Source of the DNA: Methanimicrococcus sp.
Lineage (GTDB): Archaea > Halobacteriota > Methanosarcinia > Methanosarcinales > Methanosarcinaceae
Reading direction: 5' to 3'
Length of the DNA stretch: 6,380 nucleotides
Assembly (NCBI GenBank): GCA_009783635.1
Contig: WRDC01000080.1
Span: 1-6,380 of the forward strand
The position numbers were made by a program, and so were the translations under genes. The notes under the pieces are model-generated. The model worked only from the letters and a program-made list of their open reading frames with translations. It was not told the origin of the DNA and did no database searches. Positions 1 through 4,780 of the stretch are shown here, one piece after another (the first letter of the stretch is position 1; each line of letters begins with the position of its first letter).

Positions 1-164
1 TGACAAAAGTCGATAACTGTACAACCTGCGGCATCAACCTCGTTGAAGACGGCAGTGTCAGGTTCCCCTGCCCGAAATGCGGCGAAGGAATCGGCAGATG
101 CCAGAGCTGCCGTGTTCTTGCAAACACCTACGAATGCCCGAAATGCGGATTCGTCGGGCCCTGA
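1..164 (+). CDS. Zinc-ribbon miniprotein, HVO_2753-like family (start codon cut by window edge)
   Basis: Reading from the first base gives a 54-residue protein if the base just outside the window is A or another start-codon base: bases 1-2 are TG and ACA AAA GTC follows, so only one base is missing. It ends at TGA 162-164. Eight cysteines form four CxxC knuckles at about residues 7/10, 24/27, 34/37 and 46/49, with CTTCG, CPKCG, CQSC and CPKCG motifs. This is enough to bind two zinc ions. The arrangement matches the small archaeal zinc-ribbon proteins typified by Haloferax HVO_2753, described as 'RNA-binding zinc-ribbon' proteins in many annotations; the RNA-binding role is not proven by this sequence. 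It lies 46 bp ahead of EF-1 beta on the same strand with no terminator between them, so the two are probably co-transcribed, which suggests a link to translation. Family assignment is fairly sure; the molecular function is unknown. Confidence 0.85.
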   Translation, partial: TKVDNCTTCGINLVEDGSVRFPCPKCGEGIGRCQSCRVLANTYECPKCGFVGP

Positions 165-200
165 AACGGCGGAACAAAACAATTAAAAGATAATATAAAA

Positions 201-205
201 GGTGA
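201..205 (+). promoter_or_regulatory. Shine-Dalgarno site of EF-1 beta (GGTGA)
   Basis: GGTGA is complementary to the archaeal 16S rRNA 3' end and sits five bases before ATG 211. The GTG at 202-204, which would otherwise extend the reading frame by three residues, is part of this site. This decides the start in favour of ATG 211. Confidence 0.7.
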
Positions 206-210
206 AAATC

Positions 211-480
211 ATGAGCGGCGTTGCAGCAACCATTAAAGTCATGCCCGCGGATGCGGACACTGACTTAAACGTGTTAAAAGAACAAATTAAAAAAGCGATC
301 CCTGCCGGCGGAAAATTAAACGGCGAAATTCTCGAACAACCCATCGCTTTCGGCTTGAAAGCATTGATTGTCACCGTCATCGTTGAAGACGACGAAGGCG
401 GCATTGAGCCCGTCGAAGACGCGTTGAACGCAATCCCCGAAGCGGAAAGCGTCAGTGTCATCAACCTCGACAGAATTTAA
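211..480 (+). CDS. ef1B: Translation elongation factor 1 beta (aEF-1B)
   Basis: An 89-residue protein, the usual length for archaeal EF-1 beta. It corresponds to the C-terminal guanine-exchange domain of eukaryotic eEF1B alpha. It promotes GDP/GTP exchange on EF-1 alpha so that the factor can bind aminoacyl-tRNA again, and acts in the cytoplasm. The N-terminal strand MSGVAATIKVMPADADTDL, the central PIAFGLKALIVTVIVED (about residues 44-60) and the acidic EGGIEPVEDAL helix (about 62-72) are family signatures of its ferredoxin-like fold. The start is ATG 211, because the upstream in-frame GTG 202 lies inside the ribosome binding site. It follows a zinc-ribbon miniprotein gene by 46 bp and is followed by a strong terminator, so it is probably the last gene of its transcript. 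Nothing odd is seen in the protein itself. Confidence 0.95.
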   Translation: MSGVAATIKVMPADADTDLNVLKEQIKKAIPAGGKLNGEILEQPIAFGLKALIVTVIVEDDEGGIEPVEDALNAIPEAESVSVINLDRI

Positions 481-515
481 TGAATTTGATTCATTCTTCA
501 GATGACGAATTAACC

Positions 516-566
516 GAAACCGGAAAATCCGGTTTCAACTTTTTTTCTTTTATTTTTTTGTTTTTT
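516..566 (+). terminator. Hairpin plus T-tract terminator of EF-1 beta
   Basis: Bases 516-524 (gaaaccgga) pair perfectly with 528-536 around a three-base loop. From 540 to 566 the strand is almost all T, broken by one C, one A and one G, with runs of 7, 7 and 6 Ts. It begins 36 bp after the EF-1 beta stop. Archaea can terminate on oligo-T alone; the hairpin may add stability. Confidence 0.8.
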
Positions 567-620
567 GTTCATTTCTATGCTTTTTATGTTCATTTCTATG
601 CTTTTCATGTTGATTTTTAT
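567..620. repeat. 21-bp tandem repeat, two copies plus a partial third
   Basis: Copies lie at 567-587 and 588-608 (unit begins gttcatttctatgc) and differ at one base, 585 versus 606. A shortened third copy (gttgatttttat) runs 609-620. The period is a multiple of three, so the repeat translates as a repeating hydrophobic stretch, but no gene is credible here. Confidence 0.85.
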
Positions 621-636
621 GTTTAATCTTGAAAAC

Positions 637-756
637 AAAACACCCGTTTCTGTAAAAATTATGAAAAACGGAACGCCCTTTTCCCCTAAACTTAATTTTC
701 AGATTTTAAGAAAAAGGGCGTTCGGGTTTGAATTAAATTATGAAAAAGGGTGTTTT
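637..756. repeat. Nested inverted-repeat element with an internal direct repeat
   Basis: An outer 9-bp inverted repeat (aaaacaccc 637-645 / gggtgtttt 748-756) encloses a perfect 12-bp inverted repeat (gaacgccctttt 671-682 / aaaagggcgttc 712-723) with a 29-base loop. A 13-bp direct repeat, aaattatgaaaaa, lies once on each side between the two pairs of arms (656-668 and 735-747). The whole could fold as a long interrupted hairpin on either strand. It may be part of the convergent terminator region or a small non-autonomous repeat element; it holds no credible gene. Confidence 0.6.
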
Positions 757-760
757 AGGT

Positions 761-916
761 TATTAAAAAAAGGTAAAAAAGGTAAAAAAAGGTAAAAAAA
801 GAAAAGGTAAAAAAGGTAAAAAAGGTAAAAAAAGGTAAAAAAAGAAAAGGTAAAAAAGGGTAAAAAAAGAAAAGATAAAAAAAGAAAAGATGATTTCCCG
901 TTCGGGAAAAATCATC
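761..916 (-). terminator. Thermosome terminator: hairpin followed by serial U-tracts
   Basis: Reading the minus strand from the thermosome stop, a hairpin lies at 916-889. Three C/G pairs and three A/T pairs at the tip surround a four-base loop; a two-base bulge follows, then five more pairs (gatga / tcatc). It starts 24 bases past the stop codon. The transcript then enters about 125 bases of U-runs (six or seven each) spaced by ACC or short interruptions. Oligo-U is the recognised archaeal termination signal, so this is a strong, redundant terminator facing the convergent EF-1 beta unit. Confidence 0.75.
772..888. repeat. Purine-rich oligo-A array with a 43-bp higher-order unit
   Basis: A tandem array of GGT followed by six or seven As. 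Two exact 43-bp copies lie at 772-814 and 815-857, each of the form ggtA6, ggtA7, ggtA7, gA4, ggtA6. They are followed by two decayed 15-bp units (ggtA7gA4 at 859-873, gatA7gA4 at 874-888). Counting the run at 765-771, there are eleven runs of six or more As. The plus strand has no C from 724 to 896. On the minus strand the same bases form successive U-tracts downstream of the thermosome gene. Confidence 0.9.
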
Positions 917-964
917 TGCGTTCAGTCATCCGCACTCAATTCATCTGCGTTCATTCATCTGCGG
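912..964. repeat. Four-copy 14/15-bp repeat across the thermosome stop codon
   Basis: TCATCTGCG or a near copy begins at 912, 926 (tcatccgca), 941 and 955, giving spacings of 14, 15 and 14 bases. Thirteen bases are identical at 912-924 and 941-953. The copy at 941 contains the thermosome stop codon; the copy at 955 is coding in another frame. The first copy also supplies one arm of the terminator hairpin. Confidence 0.75.
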
Positions 965-2590
965 CGGCGCTATACCGTTGTAAGAGGCGGCCATGTGCTG
1001 CGGCGGCGCATTCGGAATCGTTCTTTTATGAGTGGCGCGGAGGATGTCGTCAATTTTGAGGATCATAACGGCTGCTTCCGTTGCCGCTTTAATCATGTTG
1101 CGCTTCAGGCGGAATGTGTCGATAACGCCCGCATCGGCCATGTCTGTGATTTTTCCGGTGAAGACGTTAATGCCGGCATTTTTGTTTTTGGTGTGCTCGG
1201 CACGCAGCGCCAAAGACAAATCAATCACATCAAGACCCGCGTTTCGGATGAGCGTCTTCGGGATTTCGTCAAGAGCATCGGCAAACGAGGAAATCACGCG
1301 CTGCTCATAGCCGCTGACGGTGGTTGCGTAGGCGCGAAGACCAATGGAGAGTTCCGTTTCCACCGCGCCGCCGCCGGCAACAACTTTGCCGTCTTCAATG
1401 ACGGATTTGATCACCCAAAGGGCATCTTCAAGCGCCGTATCAACGCTGTCGGCGTGCTGAAGCGTTTCGCCGCGGACAACGATTGTGGCAATTTTTGAGT
1501 TTTTGCCGTCGCGGATGAAAGTTTTTCCGCTGCTGTTACGGGTGATGCATTCCAAAAGACCGGCTTCGCCGATGTCGCTTGCGGAAATTTCTTTCGGGTT
1601 TCTCACAATACGGGCGCCGGTGGCATAAGAAATATTTTCAATATCTTTCTCTTCCAACGGCCGGGAAACGAAAATATTGTTTTTATCAAAGACTTCCAAA
1701 ACGTTCGGTTTCACCATCTTTGTTGAGAAAATCGCGGTGGCTCCCGTTTCAACGATTTTTCGGACGATATCGAGCACTGCCTGCCGGTCGCTGTCAATTA
1801 TTTTTTGGCGTTCTTCGGGAGAGCTGACCGTCATCACGGCATCGTTCTTGGTTTTGTTGGCCGCGATTTCGGCGTCTAAAAGGACAATCTTCGGGTTTTG
1901 AACGGCTTTCGGAGCTTTGCGGCTGAGGGCGCCCGAGTTCAGAGCAATGCCTTCAACAACTTCGGTCTCTTCAATTCTTTTCTGAAGCTCGACCACGCGG
2001 ATGACCTTGGTCCGGACATCGACAAATCCGTTTTCCTCGACAATTTCAGCCGCTTTAACGGCGATGTCGGCCAATAATTCCTTTTGCGAATCGGGCGCTT
2101 TTCCGGTAATGGCAGTCATCGCGACTTGCCGGAGAATCTGACCGCGGGTTTCGGCCGTCGCGTTGATGGCGCTGTTGTTTAAAAGTTCAAGCGCCTTTTC
2201 TTCAGCCATCCGGTATCCCTTGGCAATCAAAGTCGGATGGATGCCTTTTTTGACAAGTTTTTCGGCTTTGTCCAAAAACGCAGCGGCAAGAATGACAGAG
2301 CTGGTTGTGCCGTCGCCGGCAGTTGTTTCCATGGAACGGGCCACTTCGACAACCATTTTGGCGGCCGGATGTTCAATGCCGATGTCTTTTAAGATGTTGA
2401 CGCCGTCATTCGTCATGCTGACATTGCCCATCTTGTTGATGAGCATTTTGTCCATGCCTTTTGGGCCGAGCGTACTTTGAACCAAACCGGCAACCGCTTT
2501 GGCCGCGGCAATGTTCATGAAAAGAGCTTCGTTTCCTTTCGTTTGTTCTTTCCCCGGATCTAAAACAATGATCGGTCCTGTTTTTGCCAT
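941..2590 (-). CDS. Thermosome subunit (group II chaperonin, CCT/TCP-1 family)
   Basis: A 549-residue ATP-dependent chaperonin subunit; family members assemble into double-ring, eight- or nine-fold cages that fold cytosolic proteins. Visible equatorial ATP-site motifs are LGPKGMDKML (41-50), NDG (61-63, Asp62) and GDGTTS (92-97). EDALWV (388-393) carries the probable catalytic Asp389, followed by EDGKVVAGGG (399-408). Residues about 145-215 and 365-400 form the intermediate domain; about 216-364 form the apical domain, whose helical lid protrusion lies near 240-285. Start: ATG 2590 is preceded by an AGGAGAT ribosome site eight bases away; an in-frame TTG at 2593 is less likely. The tail ends in NAPPQHMAASYNGIAPP followed by QMNERR, without the Gly-Met-rich repeats common in thermosomes. 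Several normally conserved stretches are altered (VVRGETLQHA in place of the usual IRGGT-type motif), so this may be one of several paralogues. It is divergent from pheT. Confidence 0.95.
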   Translation of the reverse strand: MAKTGPIIVLDPGKEQTKGNEALFMNIAAAKAVAGLVQSTLGPKGMDKMLINKMGNVSMTNDGVNILKDIGIEHPAAKMVVEVARSMETTAGDGTTSSVILAAAFLDKAEKLVKKGIHPTLIAKGYRMAEEKALELLNNSAINATAETRGQILRQVAMTAITGKAPDSQKELLADIAVKAAEIVEENGFVDVRTKVIRVVELQKRIEETEVVEGIALNSGALSRKAPKAVQNPKIVLLDAEIAANKTKNDAVMTVSSPEERQKIIDSDRQAVLDIVRKIVETGATAIFSTKMVKPNVLEVFDKNNIFVSRPLEEKDIENISYATGARIVRNPKEISASDIGEAGLLECITRNSSGKTFIRDGKNSKIATIVVRGETLQHADSVDTALEDALWVIKSVIEDGKVVAGGGAVETELSIGLRAYATTVSGYEQRVISSFADALDEIPKTLIRNAGLDVIDLSLALRAEHTKNKNAGINVFTGKITDMADAGVIDTFRLKRNMIKAATEAAVMILKIDDILRATHKRTIPNAPPQHMAASYNGIAPPQMNERR

Positions 2591-2596
2591 CAATAA

Positions 2597-2603
2597 ATCT
2601 CCT
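2597..2603 (-). promoter_or_regulatory. Shine-Dalgarno site of the thermosome gene (AGGAGAT)
   Basis: On the minus strand AGGAGAT has its GGAG core eight bases before ATG 2590 and five before TTG 2593. The normal spacing and the better codon favour the ATG. Confidence 0.75.
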
Positions 2604-2622
2604 GAATGTTTAGGTCGGATAT

Positions 2623-2644
2623 GTTTAAGTTGAGTTTAAGTTGA
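2623..2644. repeat. 11-bp tandem repeat in the thermosome leader
   Basis: gtttaagttga occurs twice back to back, at 2623-2633 and 2634-2644. It lies 33-54 bases upstream of the thermosome start, in the expected 5' untranslated leader or close to the promoter. No function can be assigned. Confidence 0.7.
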
Positions 2645-2672
2645 ATATGTTTCGTAGGATAATATCATAAAA

Positions 2673-2685
2673 GTGATAAATTTTC
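2673..2685 (-). promoter_or_regulatory. Candidate BRE/TATA promoter of the thermosome gene
   Basis: Minus-strand GAAAATTTATCAC looks like a purine-rich BRE (GAAA) followed by a weak TATA box. Transcription would start near 2650 and give a leader of about 60 bases. A second T/A-rich box, TTTTTTATAG at about 2762-2771 on the minus strand, is an alternative that would give a leader of about 150 bases. Neither is certain in DNA this AT-rich. Confidence 0.3.
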
Positions 2686-2797
2686 AAGATGCTTAGAGCT
2701 GATTTGAAAATAAAAGCAATTCATATTTCACGCGGAAATCTAACAAATAACTGATTAAAGTTCTATAAAAAACCAACGGTTGAGAAAATTGTGCTTC

Positions 2798-2821
2798 GGT
2801 CATTACTGACCTTTTCTTTTT
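2798..2821 (+). terminator. Small hairpin plus T-tract upstream of pheT
   Basis: ggtca (2798-2802) pairs with tgacc (2807-2811) around a four-base loop, and ten bases follow that are all T except one C. In form it is a small plus-strand intrinsic terminator. It lies about 180 bp ahead of pheT and no gene precedes it on this strand, so it would end either a short leader transcript or nothing. It is isolated from any proven transcript. Confidence 0.4.
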
Positions 2822-2838
2822 CGGATTTCGTATCAAAC

Positions 2839-2922
2839 ATGGTTAAGAAGAGACGGAAAAAGATTCTGAAGAAACGGAATAATTCATATACAAAAGAAAG
2901 AGTTAAACAAGAAGAGAGTTAA
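2839..2922 (+). CDS. Possible 27-codon highly basic mini-ORF (doubtful)
   Basis: ATG 2839 opens a 27-residue frame ending at TAA 2920-2922. The first 13 residues, MVKKRRKKILKKR, carry nine Lys/Arg; the end is mixed, finishing in KQEES. Upstream the frame stays open to 2755 and includes a GTG at 2791. No convincing ribosome site precedes the ATG, and A-rich purine DNA gives Lys/Arg codons by chance. It is not recognisably ribosomal protein L41e, the known basic miniprotein of similar size. It stands 77 bp before pheT on the same strand. It is listed because it is too short for ordinary gene finders, but it may well be noncoding. Confidence 0.15.
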   Translation: MVKKRRKKILKKRNNSYTKERVKQEES

Positions 2923-2943
2923 TACTTCACTTCATTAATATTC

Positions 2944-2976
2944 TGAATTGAAATATGAATTGAAACATCTATAGTT
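2944..2976 (+). promoter_or_regulatory. Candidate pheT promoter region with a 10-bp direct repeat
   Basis: tgaattgaaa is repeated at 2944-2953 and 2956-2965, one helical turn apart (12-bp period). The second copy runs into GAAAC followed by ctatagtt at about 2969-2976, a weak BRE/TATA-like pair. If used, transcription would start almost at ATG 3000, giving a leaderless or nearly leaderless message. This would fit the poor ribosome site there (GGTTGA, only two bases away). Confidence 0.25.
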
Positions 2977-2999
2977 AAAACCCTTAATGTTGGTTGAAT

Positions 3000-4634
3000 A
3001 TGCCTGTTATTACTGTTGATTCAAAAGATTTGGAGGCGCTTTCCGGCATTGGCCGGCAGAAAATCATTGACAATGTGTCGATGATCGGCGCCGAAGTGGA
3101 ACGTGTGGAAGACGAAACGATCGACATCGAGTTTTTCCCGAACCGCCCCGACCTTTACAGTGTCGAAGGCGTATCCCGCGCCATGAAAGCTTTTTTTTGC
3201 ATTACTCCCGGGCTTCAAAAATATGACGTTAAACCGCCGCAAATCGAAATGACGATTCAAAAAGATGTCAAAAGCGTCCGTCCCGTTCTCGGCTGCGCCG
3301 TTGTCCGCGGCTTGGCATTCACATCTTCCTCCATCAAATCGCTGATGGACTTGCAGGAAGACTTGCATTGGGCGCTCGGGCGCGGCCGTAAAAAAGTGTC
3401 CATCGGCGTTCACGATATGGCCGGCATTACCGGCCCCTTCACATACATGACGGAATCGCCCGATTTCGCGTTTGTTCCGCTGGATCACACCGAAAAAATG
3501 ACGATGGCGGAAATTTTAGAAAAGCACGCCAAAGGCGTCAAATTCGCTCATCTCGTCAAAGATATGCCCCGTTATCCGATCATTAAAGACGCGCGCGGAA
3601 ACATTTTGTCCTTCCCGCCGATTATCAACGGTACCTTAACGACCGTGACGCAAGCCACCAAAGACTTATTCATTGACGTGACCGGCACGAGCAAAGAAGT
3701 TTACACCGCCTTAAACATTGTCGTTGCCGCCTTATCCGAACGCGGCGGAATCATTGAAGCGGTCAGGATTATTGACGGCGAAAGCGGCGGCGAAATGATT
3801 TTACCGAATCTTGCGCCGTTGTCCCAACTCATCACTCTGGAAGAAATCGAAACGCATCTCGGTTTTAAGATGACGCCCGAAGAAGTCATACAAGCGCTTT
3901 CAAAAATGGGCTTTGGCGCCGCAATCCTTTCCGAAAGTCCCGTCTCCTTCGATATTGCCGTTCCCGCATACCGCGCGGATATTTTGCACAAAAATGATAT
4001 CATTGAAGACGTTGCCATCGGTTACGGCTATGCGAACATCCCCGCGCTGCTCCCCAAAACATACACCGCCGGCAAATCACATCCGCTCTCGGTTGCAAGA
4101 TTAGCGGCCTGCGAAGCGATGACCGGGCTTGGTTACAGCCAAGTCATGCCGTTCACGCTGACCAGTGAAAAAATCCATTTTGAAAATATGCGCCGTCCGG
4201 TGACAACCGACGTGACTTATGTTCTTCATCCGATCAGCGAAGATCAAACAATGGTCAGGACAACAATTCTTCCCGGCCTCTTGGAAATTTTAGCGCTGAA
4301 CCGGCACCGTGAACTGCCGCAGAAAATATTTGAAGTCGGAGAAGTGGCCGTTCATCAGAAAAACAAACAAAAAATCGCCGCCGTCTCCATCCACCATGCC
4401 GCCAACTTTACAGAGATGTCCGAAGTTGTCGATGCGTTCCTTCGGGAGCTGTCAACCGATTATGAACTCAAAGAATCCGATGACCCGGCTTTCCTCGCGG
4501 GAAGAGCCGCCGACATTTACATCGGTGACCGGAAAATCGGCGTCTTCGGCGAATTCCATCCGGGCGTTCTGAACGCCTTTGAACTCGGATACGCCGTCAC
4601 CGGCTTTGAAGCGGATATGTCTTTGATATTTTGA
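3000..4634 (+). CDS. pheT: Phenylalanyl-tRNA synthetase beta subunit
   Basis: A complete 544-residue archaeal-type PheT, within the usual archaeal length (about 540-560) and much shorter than the bacterial form because it lacks the N-terminal tRNA-binding and C-terminal anticodon-binding extensions. With PheS it forms the alpha2beta2 enzyme that charges tRNA-Phe with phenylalanine, and it edits mischarged tyrosine. Landmarks: EFFPNRPDLYS (44-54), the B3/B4 editing domain around 95-255 with KKVSIGVHDM (131-140) and FPPIINGTLTTVT (205-217), the B5 domain around 270-345 with VPAYRADILHKNDIIEDVAIGYGY (321-344), then the catalytic-like fold with LHPISEDQTMVRTT (409-422), FEVGEV (444-449) and VFGEFHP (515-521). 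The track-style TTG at 2994 is less likely than ATG 3000, which gives the family start MPVITV. No pheS is adjacent in this window. It is divergent from the thermosome gene and convergent with gyrA. Confidence 0.96.
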   Translation: MPVITVDSKDLEALSGIGRQKIIDNVSMIGAEVERVEDETIDIEFFPNRPDLYSVEGVSRAMKAFFCITPGLQKYDVKPPQIEMTIQKDVKSVRPVLGCAVVRGLAFTSSSIKSLMDLQEDLHWALGRGRKKVSIGVHDMAGITGPFTYMTESPDFAFVPLDHTEKMTMAEILEKHAKGVKFAHLVKDMPRYPIIKDARGNILSFPPIINGTLTTVTQATKDLFIDVTGTSKEVYTALNIVVAALSERGGIIEAVRIIDGESGGEMILPNLAPLSQLITLEEIETHLGFKMTPEEVIQALSKMGFGAAILSESPVSFDIAVPAYRADILHKNDIIEDVAIGYGYANIPALLPKTYTAGKSHPLSVARLAACEAMTGLGYSQVMPFTLTSEKIHFENMRRPVTTDVTYVLHPISEDQTMVRTTILPGLLEILALNRHRELPQKIFEVGEVAVHQKNKQKIAAVSIHHAANFTEMSEVVDAFLRELSTDYELKESDDPAFLAGRAADIYIGDRKIGVFGEFHPGVLNAFELGYAVTGFEADMSLIF

Positions 4635-4651
4635 AAGACATCCGCGATTTC

Positions 4652-4658
4652 TTTTTTT
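4652..4658 (+). terminator. Oligo-T terminator of pheT
   Basis: Seven consecutive Ts begin 17 bases after the pheT stop, and a further T-run follows at 4662-4665. This is the simple archaeal oligo-T type of signal; the hairpin at 4684-4705 may back it up. Confidence 0.5.
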
Positions 4659-4683
4659 GACTTTTGAATTTTAAAAAGAGAAG

Positions 4684-4705
4684 GCGGAGTGCCGCAGGCA
4701 CCCGC
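4684..4705. terminator. Probable bidirectional hairpin terminator between pheT and gyrA
   Basis: gcgg-a-gtgcc (4684-4693) pairs with ggcac-ccgc (4697-4705): nine base pairs with one bulged A and a three-base loop. It is the only GC-rich stretch in the gap. On the plus strand it is followed by aattttattt; on the minus strand it is followed, after five bases, by five Ts (4677-4673). It therefore has the form of a terminator in both directions, as expected between converging genes. Confidence 0.65.
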
Positions 4706-4720
4706 AATTTTATTTATCCT

Positions 4721-4780
4721 TGGTTTATTCATCCGTGATGTTTTCATCCTTGATTTATTCATCCGTGATGTCTTCATCCG
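4721..4780. repeat. 30-bp tandem duplication spanning the gyrA stop codon
   Basis: Copies lie at 4721-4750 and 4751-4780, identical at 27 of 30 positions (differences at offsets 3, 22 and 30). A ten-base remnant of a third copy precedes them at 4711-4720. The second copy contains the gyrA stop (TAA at 4757-4755) and its last codons. Because 30 is a multiple of three, the same reading frame meets a further TAA one repeat downstream, and a third in the remnant. Confidence 0.85.

Larger units (their letters stand above)
481..940. other. Convergent intergenic region, 460 bp
   Basis: This stretch between the EF-1 beta and thermosome stops contains no credible gene. It holds the EF-1 beta terminator, the 21-bp repeats, the nested inverted-repeat element, the oligo-A array and the thermosome hairpin, each listed separately. 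Its composition is far more AT-rich than either flanking gene. Confidence 0.8.
2591..2999. other. Divergent promoter region between thermosome and pheT, 409 bp
   Basis: AT-rich DNA that must carry both promoters. Besides the listed sites it contains a dyad, atttc-N5-gaaat, at 2725-2739, which could be an operator. No tRNA or other recognisable RNA gene was seen. Confidence 0.7.

Noticed and set aside
188..199. TATA-like agataatataaa before EF-1 beta
   Set aside because: It is too close: a start about 25 bases downstream would fall inside the gene, so co-transcription with the zinc-ribbon gene is more likely.
202..210. GTG 202 as the start of EF-1 beta
   Set aside because: The GTG belongs to the GGTGA ribosome site; ATG 211 gives the family's usual N-terminus and length.
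565..795. 76-codon plus-strand frame with a hydrophobic start and Lys-rich end
   Set aside because: It starts inside the EF-1 beta T-tract, consists of the 21-bp repeat plus the oligo-A array, has no ribosome site and low complexity throughout.
772..888. CRISPR array
   Set aside because: The units are 9-43 bp low-complexity GGT-oligo-A with no unique spacers and no cas genes nearby.
890..1498. Plus-strand frame of 202 codons opposite the thermosome gene
   Set aside because: Antisense to a certain gene in a codon-constrained region; it has no family resemblance.
2839..2922. Ribosomal protein L41e
   Set aside because: The mini-ORF is basic and of similar size but lacks the Trp/Met/Arg-rich pattern expected of L41e and ends in acidic residues.
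3189..3196. Eight-T run in pheT as a possible frameshift site
   Set aside because: The reading frame continues intact on both sides with conserved PheT sequence, so it is an ordinary FF codon pair.
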